Assembly (NCBI RefSeq): GCF_016793595.1
Contig: NZ_JAEULY010000024.1
Coordinates: forward strand, 1-64,000
Direction of reading: 5' to 3'
From: Phreatobacter sp.
GTDB lineage: Bacteria; Pseudomonadota; Alphaproteobacteria; Rhizobiales; Phreatobacteraceae
DNA: 64,000 nucleotides
This document shows, in pieces, positions 8,305 to 16,551 of this stretch. The translations under genes were made by a program, and so were the position numbers. The first letter of the stretch is position 1. The number at the start of each line of letters is the position of its first letter. Below the pieces are notes generated by a model, which had not been told where the DNA came from, made no database searches, and saw only the letters and a program-made list of their open reading frames with translations.

Positions 8305-9963
8305 ATGGCATCCAGGCCTTTCGCTTGGGAAAAGTCCTATCCGCCGGGCGTGCGTTGGGACGCGCCGATCCGCGTGACGACGCTCGGCACGTTGGTCGAC
8401 GAGGCCGCCGCCAGTTTCGGCGAACGTCCGGCCTTCGAATTCCGCGATCAGTTGATCAGCTATGCCGAACTGGGACGCCGGTCGGACGCCTTCGGTGGCG
8501 CGCTGCTTCGCGCCGGCCTCGGCCGCAACGACACGGTCGCGCTCTACCTGCCGAACACCCCCTATCATCCGATCTCCTTCTTCGGCGCGGCCAAGGCCGG
8601 TATCCGGCTCGCCCATCTCTCGCCGCTCGATGCCGAGCGCGTCCTCGCCTACAAGCTGAAGGATGCCGGCGCGCGCACGCTGGTCACCACCGACATCGCC
8701 CCATTGTTCGGCACGGCTCTGAAGCTCTTCGATGCCGGGCTGATCGACCGTCTGATCGTCACCGAGGATGCCGCCTTCGGCCCGTCGGGCATTCCGACGC
8801 TTCCGATCCCCGACAAGCCGGGCATCGTCACCTTCGCGTCCTTCGTGGGCGACGCCGCACGCCCGGCCGTCTGGCCGGAGGTGAAGCCCGACGATGTCGC
8901 CCTGCTGCAATATACCGGCGGCACCACCGGCATGCCGAAGGGCGCCATGCTCAGCCATGGCAACCTCACCTCGGCGGTGTCCATCTATGACGCCTGGCAG
9001 GTGGCGCTGCCGACCGGCGATCCCGCCAAGGACAAGATCATCCTCGTCCTGCCGCTATTCCACATCTACGCCCTGACCAGCGTCATGCTGCGCCAGCTCA
9101 CGCGCGGCTCATGCCTGATGCTGCGCATGCGCTTCGATCCTGATCAGACCTTCGACGACTTCGAGAAGCGGCGCGCGACCATCTTTCCCGGCGTGCCTAC
9201 CATGTGGATCGCACTGGTCAACCACCCCCGTTTCGCGACCGTCGATCTGTCCTCGCTGATCTATGCCGCGTCCGGCGGCGCGCCGTTGCCGGTCGAGATC
9301 GCGCGGCGGTTCGAGAGCCGCGCCGGCTTCCGCCTGACCGGCGGCTGGGGCATGACCGAGACGTCGCCGGCCGGCACCAACGTACCGAATACCGGCCTGT
9401 CCAAGCCCGGCACGATCGGCCTTCCCCTGCCCGGTCTGGAACTGGACATCTGCGCCCTCGACGACCCGCACAAGGTGCTGCCGCCGGGCGAGATAGGCGA
9501 GATCCGGATCCGCGGCCCCAACGTCACGCGCGGTTACTGGAACAAGCCGGAGGAATCGAAGGCCTCCTACGCCGACGGCTGGTTCCTCACCGGCGATATC
9601 GGCTTCATGGACGAGGACGGTTTCTTCTTCATCGTCGACCGCAAGAAGGACATGATCATTTCCGGCGGCTTCAACGTCTATCCGCAGATGATCGAGCAGG
9701 TTGTCTACGAGCACCCGGCGGTCGCCGAGGTCATCGTGCTCGGTGTGCCCGACAGCTATCGCGGCGAGGCGGCCAAGGCCTTCGTCACCCTGCGCGAGGG
9801 CGCCAAGCCCTTCACGCTGGAGGAGTTGCAGGTCTTCCTGAAGGACAAGGTCGGCAAGCACGAAATGCCGGCTGCGCTCGAATTCCGCGACAGCCTGCCG
9901 AAAACCCCCGTCGGCAAGCTCTCGCGCGCGGAGCTTCGCAGTGAGATCAAGGCGGCCGGCTAG
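8305..9963 (+). CDS. Long-chain-type fatty acid--CoA ligase (AMP-binding)
   Basis: A 552-residue member of the ANL superfamily that activates a carboxylic acid with ATP to an acyl adenylate and then to a CoA thioester. The P-loop-like A3 motif is YTGGTTGMPKGAM, A5 is GGWGMTETSP, A7 is YADGWFLTGDIGFMDEDGFF, and the A10 lysine is in KTPVGKLSRAEL. Substrate chain length cannot be read from sequence. The start codon is preceded by GGGAGGAATT; the frame is open 50 codons further upstream without conserved sequence. It converges on the BASS transporter gene, sharing a CTAG tetranucleotide as both stop codons. Confidence 0.9.
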   Translation: MASRPFAWEKSYPPGVRWDAPIRVTTLGTLVDEAAASFGERPAFEFRDQLISYAELGRRSDAFGGALLRAGLGRNDTVALYLPNTPYHPISFFGAAKAGIRLAHLSPLDAERVLAYKLKDAGARTLVTTDIAPLFGTALKLFDAGLIDRLIVTEDAAFGPSGIPTLPIPDKPGIVTFASFVGDAARPAVWPEVKPDDVALLQYTGGTTGMPKGAMLSHGNLTSAVSIYDAWQVALPTGDPAKDKIILVLPLFHIYALTSVMLRQLTRGSCLMLRMRFDPDQTFDDFEKRRATIFPGVPTMWIALVNHPRFATVDLSSLIYAASGGAPLPVEIARRFESRAGFRLTGGWGMTETSPAGTNVPNTGLSKPGTIGLPLPGLELDICALDDPHKVLPPGEIGEIRIRGPNVTRGYWNKPEESKASYADGWFLTGDIGFMDEDGFFFIVDRKKDMIISGGFNVYPQMIEQVVYEHPAVAEVIVLGVPDSYRGEAAKAFVTLREGAKPFTLEELQVFLKDKVGKHEMPAALEFRDSLPKTPVGKLSRAELRSEIKAAG

Positions 9964-10883
9964 GCCGGCCTTGGCCGGCGCAGCAGCCTGATCAGCAATG
10001 GCGTCGTGAAGATCGGAAACTGCGCAGCGGCGAAATAGAGCGCGACGAACGGATCGATGCCGGCCCCGAGTGCCGCCCAGATCAGCCCGACATTGCGGTT
10101 GCCCATGGTCAGGCCGATCTCGGTGCGCTCCGCAAGGGAGCCCGGCGAAGCCAGTGCGAAGACGAAGGCGAGGACGACATTCGCCGCGTAAGCCACGGCG
10201 ACCGTCAGCAGCACCGTTGCCGGGTCGGCCCAGAACAGCCGCGGCACGCCGCTCATCGTCGCCATGGCGAACACGAACAGGGCTGCGACCACCACGCGGT
10301 CGAACATGCTGCCATTGTCCTCGACGAAGCGAGGCGCAAAGCGCCTCAGGGCAAGCGTCAGCCCGCCGGCGGCGCCGAGCAGCACGAACAGCCGAATCGC
10401 GAGATCGGACGGCGACAGGTTCGCCTGTGCTGACCCTGACAGCATCATGACGAGCGGCGCGGACAGCGGGACGGCGAAGGTCGCGACCGTCGTGACGACG
10501 AAGGCGATCGATCCCGTCGCACCCAGCATCCGCGCGATGGCAGCGTTGGCGCTCGACGGCGGCGCGGCGAGGCTCAGCACGAGCGCGGCCGCGAGCGGGC
10601 CGGTCCAGCCGATCGCCGCCGCCCCCTGAGCCACGGCCAGCGGCGTCAGCACGATCGCGGCAAGAGGCAGGACAATTCCGAAACGGGGGTTCTTCAGCGC
10701 CGCCAGAACCGACGCGCCATCCAGCCGGAGGAAGGTGCCGGCGACGAAGACAAAGACGCAGGCCGTCAGCAGCGGCCGCACGGCGTCGGCCAGCGGCGGG
10801 AGTGCCAGTCCCGCTACCACGCCAAACGTCAGAACGACCGGCCCGTCGGCCGCGAGCGCCCGCAATCGCGTCAGCACCGGCAT
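9960..10883 (-). CDS. BASS-family (bile acid:sodium symporter-like) transporter
   Basis: Integral membrane protein of about 307 residues with about nine hydrophobic segments, resembling the BASS/SBF superfamily that carries organic anions with sodium. Recognisable parts are LSLAAPPSSANAAIARMLGA, a motif region of crossing helices, and the late GLTMGNRNVGLIWAALG, typical of the second half of these proteins. Substrate is unknown. The ATG at 10883 directly follows a GAGGGGA stretch, which is closer than usual; an alternative start lies 52 codons upstream (11039) but would overlap the divergent DMT gene. Its stop overlaps that of the acyl-CoA ligase gene. Confidence 0.75.
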   Translation of the reverse strand: MPVLTRLRALAADGPVVLTFGVVAGLALPPLADAVRPLLTACVFVFVAGTFLRLDGASVLAALKNPRFGIVLPLAAIVLTPLAVAQGAAAIGWTGPLAAALVLSLAAPPSSANAAIARMLGATGSIAFVVTTVATFAVPLSAPLVMMLSGSAQANLSPSDLAIRLFVLLGAAGGLTLALRRFAPRFVEDNGSMFDRVVVAALFVFAMATMSGVPRLFWADPATVLLTVAVAYAANVVLAFVFALASPGSLAERTEIGLTMGNRNVGLIWAALGAGIDPFVALYFAAAQFPIFTTPLLIRLLRRPRPA

Positions 10884-11037
10884 TCCCCTCAATTCGATCG
10901 GGCGCGGACGATAGGTCGCTCGCCCACGATCCAGCAGCACCGGGGCCGCGCCGCAGCCATGAATCGCCACCGCTTGCCAGAGTCCCGCCGGCATGCTTGC
11001 TGTCAGCGCGAGGGGGAATGCCTCCGGGGCGGGAATC

Positions 11038-11970
11038 ATGGCGACACCGAGCGAGGCAAAGCGCGCCTATCTGCTGCTGCTCGTCATGCCGCTGCTGTTT
11101 TCGTCCAATCTGGTCATCGCCCGCGCCATGGGCGATGCCGTGCCGCCCTTCACGCTCGCCGCGTTGCGCTGGGGCGTCGCCGCCATCCTGCTCCTGCCAT
11201 TCACCTGGGGTTCGCTCGCTGCGGAGCGCGAACGTCTGGCCGTATCCTGGCGTCGCATCCTGCTGCTGGGTTTTCTCGGGATGGGAATATGCGGCGCCGG
11301 CGTCTACTGGGCTCTCGGCATGACGACGGCGACCAACGGCACGCTGATCTACACGACCTCGCCCGTCCTCGTTCTCCTGATCGAGGCGGCAGCCTGGGGC
11401 CGCCGGCTGCCGCTGGCGCGGCTCGGCGGGGTCGCGCTGGCCATGCTGGGCGTCGCGGTGATCGTCCTGCGGGGCGATCTCGGCTCGCTCGCGCGCCTCG
11501 ACTTCAATCCCGGCGACATCGGCATGGCCGCGGCCGCTCTCGCCTGGGCCGTCTATTCGCTCGTCCTGAAGAACGACCGGCTGACAGCGATACCCACCCT
11601 GACGCTGTTCGCCGCCATCGCCGTGGCGGGAACGGCGGTGCTTGCCCCATTCGCAGCGATCGAGCTTGCGACGCAGGGAGGCTGGCCCGATACGGACCGG
11701 GTTTGGCTCGGGGTGGTGGCGCTTGCGCTGTTCTCGGCCGTCGGCGCCTTCTCGCTCTACCAGTACGGCGTGAAGGTGGTCGGACCGTCGATCACGTCCT
11801 GCTTCCTCTACCTGCTGCCCGTCTACGGGGTCGGCATGGCCGTGATCTTCCTCGGCGAGGAGTTCCGCGCCTTCCATCTCGCAGGCATGGCCCTCGTCCT
11901 TGTCGGCCTCATCGCCGCCACAGCTCCGCCAGACATTCTGCCCATGCTGCGCAGGCGTGAGGTGGAGTGA
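11038..11970 (+). CDS. DMT-family transporter (EamA domains)
   Basis: About 310 residues with ten predicted membrane helices in two EamA repeats: KRAYLLLLVMPLLFSSNLVI starts the first, IGMAAAALAWAVYSLVLKN the second. The final helix is followed by a short basic tail. Typical of inner-membrane metabolite or amino acid exporters; the substrate is not identifiable. The start at 11038 has GGGA nearby, while a longer version from 10993 would add 15 unconserved residues. It is divergent from the BASS transporter gene and lies just upstream of opgG. Confidence 0.85.
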   Translation: MATPSEAKRAYLLLLVMPLLFSSNLVIARAMGDAVPPFTLAALRWGVAAILLLPFTWGSLAAERERLAVSWRRILLLGFLGMGICGAGVYWALGMTTATNGTLIYTTSPVLVLLIEAAAWGRRLPLARLGGVALAMLGVAVIVLRGDLGSLARLDFNPGDIGMAAAALAWAVYSLVLKNDRLTAIPTLTLFAAIAVAGTAVLAPFAAIELATQGGWPDTDRVWLGVVALALFSAVGAFSLYQYGVKVVGPSITSCFLYLLPVYGVGMAVIFLGEEFRAFHLAGMALVLVGLIAATAPPDILPMLRRREVE

Positions 11971-12077
11971 AGTCCCTCGTCTTCGCGTCGAATTCGTCTA
12001 TAACCCCACCTGTCTCCAGCGCATGCCCGCCGGCCGGGGGCCGGGCCCGCCCGAAAGAACCGCCGACCGACCGCTTC

Positions 12078-13631
12078 ATGCCGAGCCGCCGTACCCTCCT
12101 TACATCCCTTCTGGCCGCGCCCGCCCTGCTGGCGCAGGCCCGTTCGGCTTTCGCCCAGCAGACCGCGCTCCAGACCGCGCAGGCCGCTGTGTCGGACGGA
12201 CAGGCGATCTCGCGCGACGCGCTGATCGATTTTGCCCGGGAAATCTCACGCCAGCCCTATCAGGCTCCGCGTGCGGAAATCCCGCGCGGCTTCGCCCAGC
12301 TCTCCCTCGACCAGTACCGGCAGATCCGCTTCAAGCCCGACCGCCGCATCTGGGCTGGCGAGAATCGCGGCTTCACGCTCGACCTTCTGCCCGCGGGCAA
12401 CGTCTTCACGACGCCCGTGACGATCCGCACGGTCGACGGCGGCATCATCCGCGACCAGCGCTTCGCCGCCGACATGTTCGACTACGGCAGCGTTCCCCCG
12501 CCCCCGGCCGATATCCAGGTGCCGTTCAGCGGTTTTCGCGCGTTCTCCGCGCTGAACCGGCCGGACCCGGCCGACGAGTTCCTCGTGTTTCAGGGCGCGA
12601 GCCTCTTCCGCGCGCTCGCGCGCGGGCAGACTTTCGGCGTCATGGCCCGCGGTCTCACCCTCAACGTCGCCGAGGCGCAGGGCGAGGAATTTCCCGCCTT
12701 CCGCGCCTTCTGGATCGAGCGGCCCGGCCCCGGTGGATCGAGCCTCGTGGTTCATGGCCTGCTCGACTCGGAGAACGTCACCGGGCTCTACCGCTTCTCC
12801 ATCCGGCCCGGCGACGTCACGGTCTGCGATGTCGAGGCAACGCTGTTCCCGCGCAGCGACCTCGCCCATGTCGGCATAGCGCCGATGACCGCCAACTACC
12901 TCTTCGCGCCCAACGACCGCATCAATATCGACGACGTTCGCGGCGCGGTGCACGACGCCAACGGCCTGCAGATCTGGAACGGCAACGGCGAATGGATCTG
13001 GCGGCCTGTCCAGAACCCCGACACGCTTCAGATCGCCGCCTTCGTCGACCAGAACCCGCGCGGTTTCGGCCTGTTGCAGCGCGATAGGCGGTTCGAGGCG
13101 TTCAACGATCTCGACGGCCGTTTCGAGCGGCGTCCGAGCGTATGGATCGAGCCGCTGGGCGAATGGGGCCAGGGGCAGGTGCAACTCGTCGAGATTCCCG
13201 TCAACGACGAGATGAACCGCAACATCCTCGCCTATTGGCGGCCGCGCGCGCCGCTTGGCCGGGGCACCGAGCATTCATTCACCTATCGCATGCACTGGTG
13301 CTGGTCGCCGCCCGAGCGACCGCAGATCGCATTGGTTTCCGCGACGCGCACCGGCCGCGCGCCCGGCGGTGGCCGCCGCCGGCGCTTCCTCGTCGATTTC
13401 TCATCCGACGACTTCGCCGATCCGGCAAAGGTGCAGAATCTTCGCCCCAATCTCACCAACCAGCGCGGGCGGATCGTCAGCGTCGACGGGCGCCTGGTTC
13501 CCGAAGTAAAGCTCTATCGCGTCGCATTCGATCTTGACCCGGAGACCGCTAATCAGGTGGAACTGAGGCTGGTTCTGGAGCGCGAAGGACAGGCGCAAAG
13601 CGAGACATGGCTCTATCGATGGACGCCCTGA
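12078..13631 (+). CDS. opgG: Glucan biosynthesis protein G, Tat-exported
   Basis: Periplasmic protein required for synthesis of osmoregulated periplasmic glucans, thought to shape or branch the glucan made by OpgH. It has 517 residues. The signal peptide carries twin arginines (PSRRTLLTSLLAAPALLAQA), pointing to Tat export. Family landmarks include YRQIRFKPDRRIWAGENRGF, FFDYGS-like DMFDYGSVPPP, FWIERPGPGGSSLVVHGLLD and the C-terminal TYRMHWCWSPPERP. The frame is open 37 codons upstream, but the Tat leader fixes the start here. It overlaps opgH by 25 bases, so the two are translated from one message. Confidence 0.93.
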   Translation: MPSRRTLLTSLLAAPALLAQARSAFAQQTALQTAQAAVSDGQAISRDALIDFAREISRQPYQAPRAEIPRGFAQLSLDQYRQIRFKPDRRIWAGENRGFTLDLLPAGNVFTTPVTIRTVDGGIIRDQRFAADMFDYGSVPPPPADIQVPFSGFRAFSALNRPDPADEFLVFQGASLFRALARGQTFGVMARGLTLNVAEAQGEEFPAFRAFWIERPGPGGSSLVVHGLLDSENVTGLYRFSIRPGDVTVCDVEATLFPRSDLAHVGIAPMTANYLFAPNDRINIDDVRGAVHDANGLQIWNGNGEWIWRPVQNPDTLQIAAFVDQNPRGFGLLQRDRRFEAFNDLDGRFERRPSVWIEPLGEWGQGQVQLVEIPVNDEMNRNILAYWRPRAPLGRGTEHSFTYRMHWCWSPPERPQIALVSATRTGRAPGGGRRRRFLVDFSSDDFADPAKVQNLRPNLTNQRGRIVSVDGRLVPEVKLYRVAFDLDPETANQVELRLVLEREGQAQSETWLYRWTP

Positions 13632-15790
13632 CCGAACGGCCGGCAGCTCAGCCGGTCGCCCGCGAACGCGCCGCCATGCCTGCGCATGCCCCGCTCGCCA
13701 TGCCGGCCCAGTCGCTGCGCCGGTGGAACAGGGCCGAGCGGCGGCCGCGCCTTGCGCCGGAACTCTGGCGCAAGCCCGGCTTCTCCCGCCTCGTCGCCTT
13801 CGGCGGCATGGCGGCGATCACCGGCTTCGGCGCCTGGCAGATGTACAAGGTGGTCGAAGCCGGCGGCGTGACGCTGCTGGAATGGGCCTTCCTCATCCTG
13901 TTCGTGATCAATTTCTCGTGGATCGGGCTCGCTTTCACCACTGGCCTGCTCGGGCTCGGTCACCTGCTGCGCCACGGTCTCAACCGCAAGCCGGTCCTGC
14001 CCGATGACCTGATCGAGCGCACTGCGCTGGTCATGCCGATCTACAATGAGAGCCCGGCGCGGGTTTTCGGGACGGTACAGGCGATCGCCGAGGACGTGAT
14101 CGCCACAGGTCACGGCGCATCGTTCGACTTCTTCTTCCTGTCGGACACCACCGATCCCGACATCTGGATCGCCGAGGAGCGCGCCTTTCTCGCCCTGCGC
14201 GAGCGGCTGCCCGGCGTCGGCATCTATTACCGCCACCGCCCGAAGAACACCGCGCGCAAGGCCGGCAACATCGCCGACTTCGTCACCCAGTGGGGCGGCA
14301 ACTACGCCCATATGATCGTGCTCGACGCCGACAGCGTCATGACCGGCGAGACGATCGTCGCGCTCGCGGATGCGATGGAGAAGGACCCGGATTCCGGCAT
14401 CATCCAGACGCTGCCCCGGCTCATCAACCGCAACACGCTCATCGCGAGGCTTCAGCAATTCGCCGCGCGCGTCTATGGTCCCGTCTGCGCGGCGGGCCTT
14501 GCCGTCTGGTCAGGCCGCGACGGCAATTACTGGGGCCACAATGCCATCATCCGCATGGAGGCCTTCGCCTCCTCGGCCGGCCTGCCGGACCTTCCGGGCA
14601 AGCCGCCCTTCGGCGGCCATATCCTCAGCCACGACTTCGTCGAGGCCGGCCTGATCCGCCGTCGCGGCTATGCCGTCTACATGCTGCCACACCTCGACGG
14701 GTCCTATGAGGAAAGCCCGCCCTCGCTGATGGATCTCGCCATCCGCGACCGCCGCTGGTGCCAGGGCAACCTCCAGCACAGCCGGGTCATCGGCGCCAAA
14801 GGTCTGCACTGGGCAACGCGCCAGCATCTCGCCACTGGCATCATGAGCTACGTGTCGAGCCCGCTCTGGTTCGTCCAGCTGCTCATCGGCCTGTTGCTCG
14901 CCTTGCAGGCCGCCTTCATCCGCCCGGAATATTTCACCAACCAGTTCACGCTGTTTCCGGCCTGGCCGGTCTTCGATTCCGAGCGCGCCTACAACCTGTT
15001 CCTGATCACCATGGGCATCCTGCTCGCGCCCAAGGTCTTCGGCTGGTTCGTGACGCTGGTGAACGGCCCGGCGCGGCGTGGCAGCGGCGGCGCGATCATG
15101 CTGACCATCTCCACCGTGCTGGAGATCATCCTCTCGGCACTGATCGCCCCGGTCATGATGCTGATCCAGTCGAGCTCGGTCTTCTCGATCATTTCCGGTC
15201 GCGATACCGGCTGGAAGACGCAGCGCCGGGATGATGGCTCGATCCCCTTCCGCGCCATCGTGCAGCGGCACTGGCGGCATACGGCGCTCGGCATCGTTGC
15301 GGCCATCGCCGCCTTTTCCATCTCGCCCTACATCTTCGCCTGGATGTCGCCGACCATTATCGGGCTCTGGATGGCGATCCCGACCTCGTGGGCTTCGGCT
15401 TCCGCCGGCATCGGCTGGACGTTGCGCCGCATGCGGCTGCTGCTGATCCCCGAGGAATCGGCGCCCCCGCCGATTGCCGAGCGGGCGTGGAAGCTTGGGC
15501 AGGAATTCGAGGCCCTCGACCTCGAGAACCACAAGGCACTGGATCTGATCCACGGCGATATCGCGTTCCGCGACCTGCACCAACAGATCATCCAGGTGCC
15601 GCCTCCGCGCGTGCGCGGCAAGATCGACACCGACCGGGTCATTGCCGAGGCCAAGCTCACCGACGCCCAGTCCATCGAGGACGCCCGCGCCTGGCTATCA
15701 GGCAGGGAATCCATGCTGGTGCTGCACGACCGGGCGCTGATCGCTCTGCTCGCGGCGCTCCCGGAGGCACGGGAGACGCAGGTCCCCTAG
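13607..15790 (+). CDS. opgH: Glucan biosynthesis glucosyltransferase H
   Basis: Inner-membrane GT2 glycosyltransferase that polymerises UDP-glucose into the periplasmic glucan backbone. It has 727 residues. Two membrane helices lie near residues 65-120, then the catalytic domain with LVMPIYNESPARVF, the metal-binding IVLDADSVMTG and the RDRRWCQGNLQH acceptor-site motif. A multi-helix membrane region covers about 410-610, and the cytoplasmic tail is conserved. The start could also be the ATG 12 bases further on. Nothing in the sequence shows osmotic control of its promoter, which must lie before opgG. Confidence 0.93.
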   Translation: MALSMDALTERPAAQPVARERAAMPAHAPLAMPAQSLRRWNRAERRPRLAPELWRKPGFSRLVAFGGMAAITGFGAWQMYKVVEAGGVTLLEWAFLILFVINFSWIGLAFTTGLLGLGHLLRHGLNRKPVLPDDLIERTALVMPIYNESPARVFGTVQAIAEDVIATGHGASFDFFFLSDTTDPDIWIAEERAFLALRERLPGVGIYYRHRPKNTARKAGNIADFVTQWGGNYAHMIVLDADSVMTGETIVALADAMEKDPDSGIIQTLPRLINRNTLIARLQQFAARVYGPVCAAGLAVWSGRDGNYWGHNAIIRMEAFASSAGLPDLPGKPPFGGHILSHDFVEAGLIRRRGYAVYMLPHLDGSYEESPPSLMDLAIRDRRWCQGNLQHSRVIGAKGLHWATRQHLATGIMSYVSSPLWFVQLLIGLLLALQAAFIRPEYFTNQFTLFPAWPVFDSERAYNLFLITMGILLAPKVFGWFVTLVNGPARRGSGGAIMLTISTVLEIILSALIAPVMMLIQSSSVFSIISGRDTGWKTQRRDDGSIPFRAIVQRHWRHTALGIVAAIAAFSISPYIFAWMSPTIIGLWMAIPTSWASASAGIGWTLRRMRLLLIPEESAPPPIAERAWKLGQEFEALDLENHKALDLIHGDIAFRDLHQQIIQVPPPRVRGKIDTDRVIAEAKLTDAQSIEDARAWLSGRESMLVLHDRALIALLAALPEARETQVP

Positions 15791-15797
15791 CGTCACC

Positions 15798-15825
15798 TTG
15801 ACCGGTTTTCTCCGGACATTGACCG
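15798..15825 (+). promoter_or_regulatory. Direct repeat TTGACCG x2, 21 bp apart, possible operator or promoter
   Basis: TTGACCG occurs at 15798-15804 and again at 15819-15825, exactly 21 bases apart, about two helical turns. They lie between the opgH stop and the small gene at 15873. Either copy could serve as a -35 box, but no convincing -10 element follows. A paired regulator site is possible; this is a weak inference. Confidence 0.25.
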
Positions 15826-15872
15826 AATTGTTGGTCCGCCACACTGTTCGGAAGGATAGTGGGGGACTGGTC

Positions 15873-16292
15873 ATGAAATACACTGTCAAAACGACGAAGA
15901 TGGTGGCGCCCGACGCCTTGCCGGCCGATGTCGTGCCCGGCCACTGCTTCGTGGACAGGAAAAAAAGCCGGGCCGTCGAGATCAAGAACAACGGCACGTC
16001 CACGATCAAGAACGTCGCGCTCGCCGTCCTGTCCCAGGGCGATGATTTCTGGAGAAGCCCGCTCGAGATCGCCGCCAAAGTGCCCGCAAAGGGCGCGGCC
16101 TCGTTCGATCTGCGGCCCGAAAATATCCGCCTCGTCGAATGCAAGCTGAAATTCACCTCGCCTGACGGCACGTTCACGGACTCGATCGTCGCCGACAGGG
16201 GCCTCTTCATCAGTTGCGTCGGGCTGACCGTCCACGCCGACGGCACATTCACCACCTGGTGGACCCAGATGGCTCTGCCCGGCGGCAAATAG
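15873..16292 (+). CDS. Hypothetical protein, beta-rich, 139 aa
   Basis: I do not recognise the family. The 139-residue product has no signal peptide or membrane segment, and alternates short hydrophobic strands with polar turns (SRAVEIKNNGTSTIKNVALA, PLEIAAKVPAKGAASFDL, LVECKLKFTSPDGTFTDS), which suggests an all-beta, immunoglobulin-like fold. Three cysteines are present (CFVDRKK, VECKLK, ISCVGL). GGGGGACTGG before the ATG is a good ribosome binding site and decides the start over the longer open frame from 15798. It sits between the opg and nitrite/sulfite reductase operons, probably as its own unit. Confidence 0.6.
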   Translation: MKYTVKTTKMVAPDALPADVVPGHCFVDRKKSRAVEIKNNGTSTIKNVALAVLSQGDDFWRSPLEIAAKVPAKGAASFDLRPENIRLVECKLKFTSPDGTFTDSIVADRGLFISCVGLTVHADGTFTTWWTQMALPGGK

Positions 16293-16472
16293 GCCGGATG
16301 GCGCCCCAGATCCCGCGCGAGCACGTCGATGCAGGTCCGCTGCTGCATTGCACAAATCGGCGGCATCGAATCGCATCAAGCCTAAATCGGCCGCAGCGCG
16401 CGCGATGGCGGCAAACCGCCAAGGTCACCGCAATGCACTGATATCGCGTGACATTTCGCACCAGACGCATTC

Positions 16473-16488
16473 TGGCACCCCTCTTGCT
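16473..16488 (+). promoter_or_regulatory. Sigma-54 (RpoN) promoter, -24/-12 type
   Basis: TGGCAC, a 5-base spacer, then TTGCT: the invariant GG and GC of the -24/-12 elements are exactly 10 bases apart. It lies 64 bases before the start of the reductase gene at 16552. A sigma-54 promoter needs an activator such as NtrC, which would place the operon under nitrogen control. I did not find a convincing NtrC dyad upstream. Confidence 0.8.
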
Positions 16489-16551
16489 TCGAACGAGGCC
16501 AGTCTTTCTGGCCGCCAATGACGCCGGCCCCTCGCTCCACACGGGGATCGG

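Noticed and set aside
9109..11877. 922-codon open frame on the minus strand
   Set aside because: It runs antisense to the acyl-CoA ligase and a DMT gene and through the BASS gene in another frame; composition is typical of GC-rich shadow frames.
16293..16472. NtrC-binding dyad upstream of the sigma-54 promoter
   Set aside because: TGCA-containing sequences occur near 16344 and 16432 but do not form a dyad with the expected spacing.
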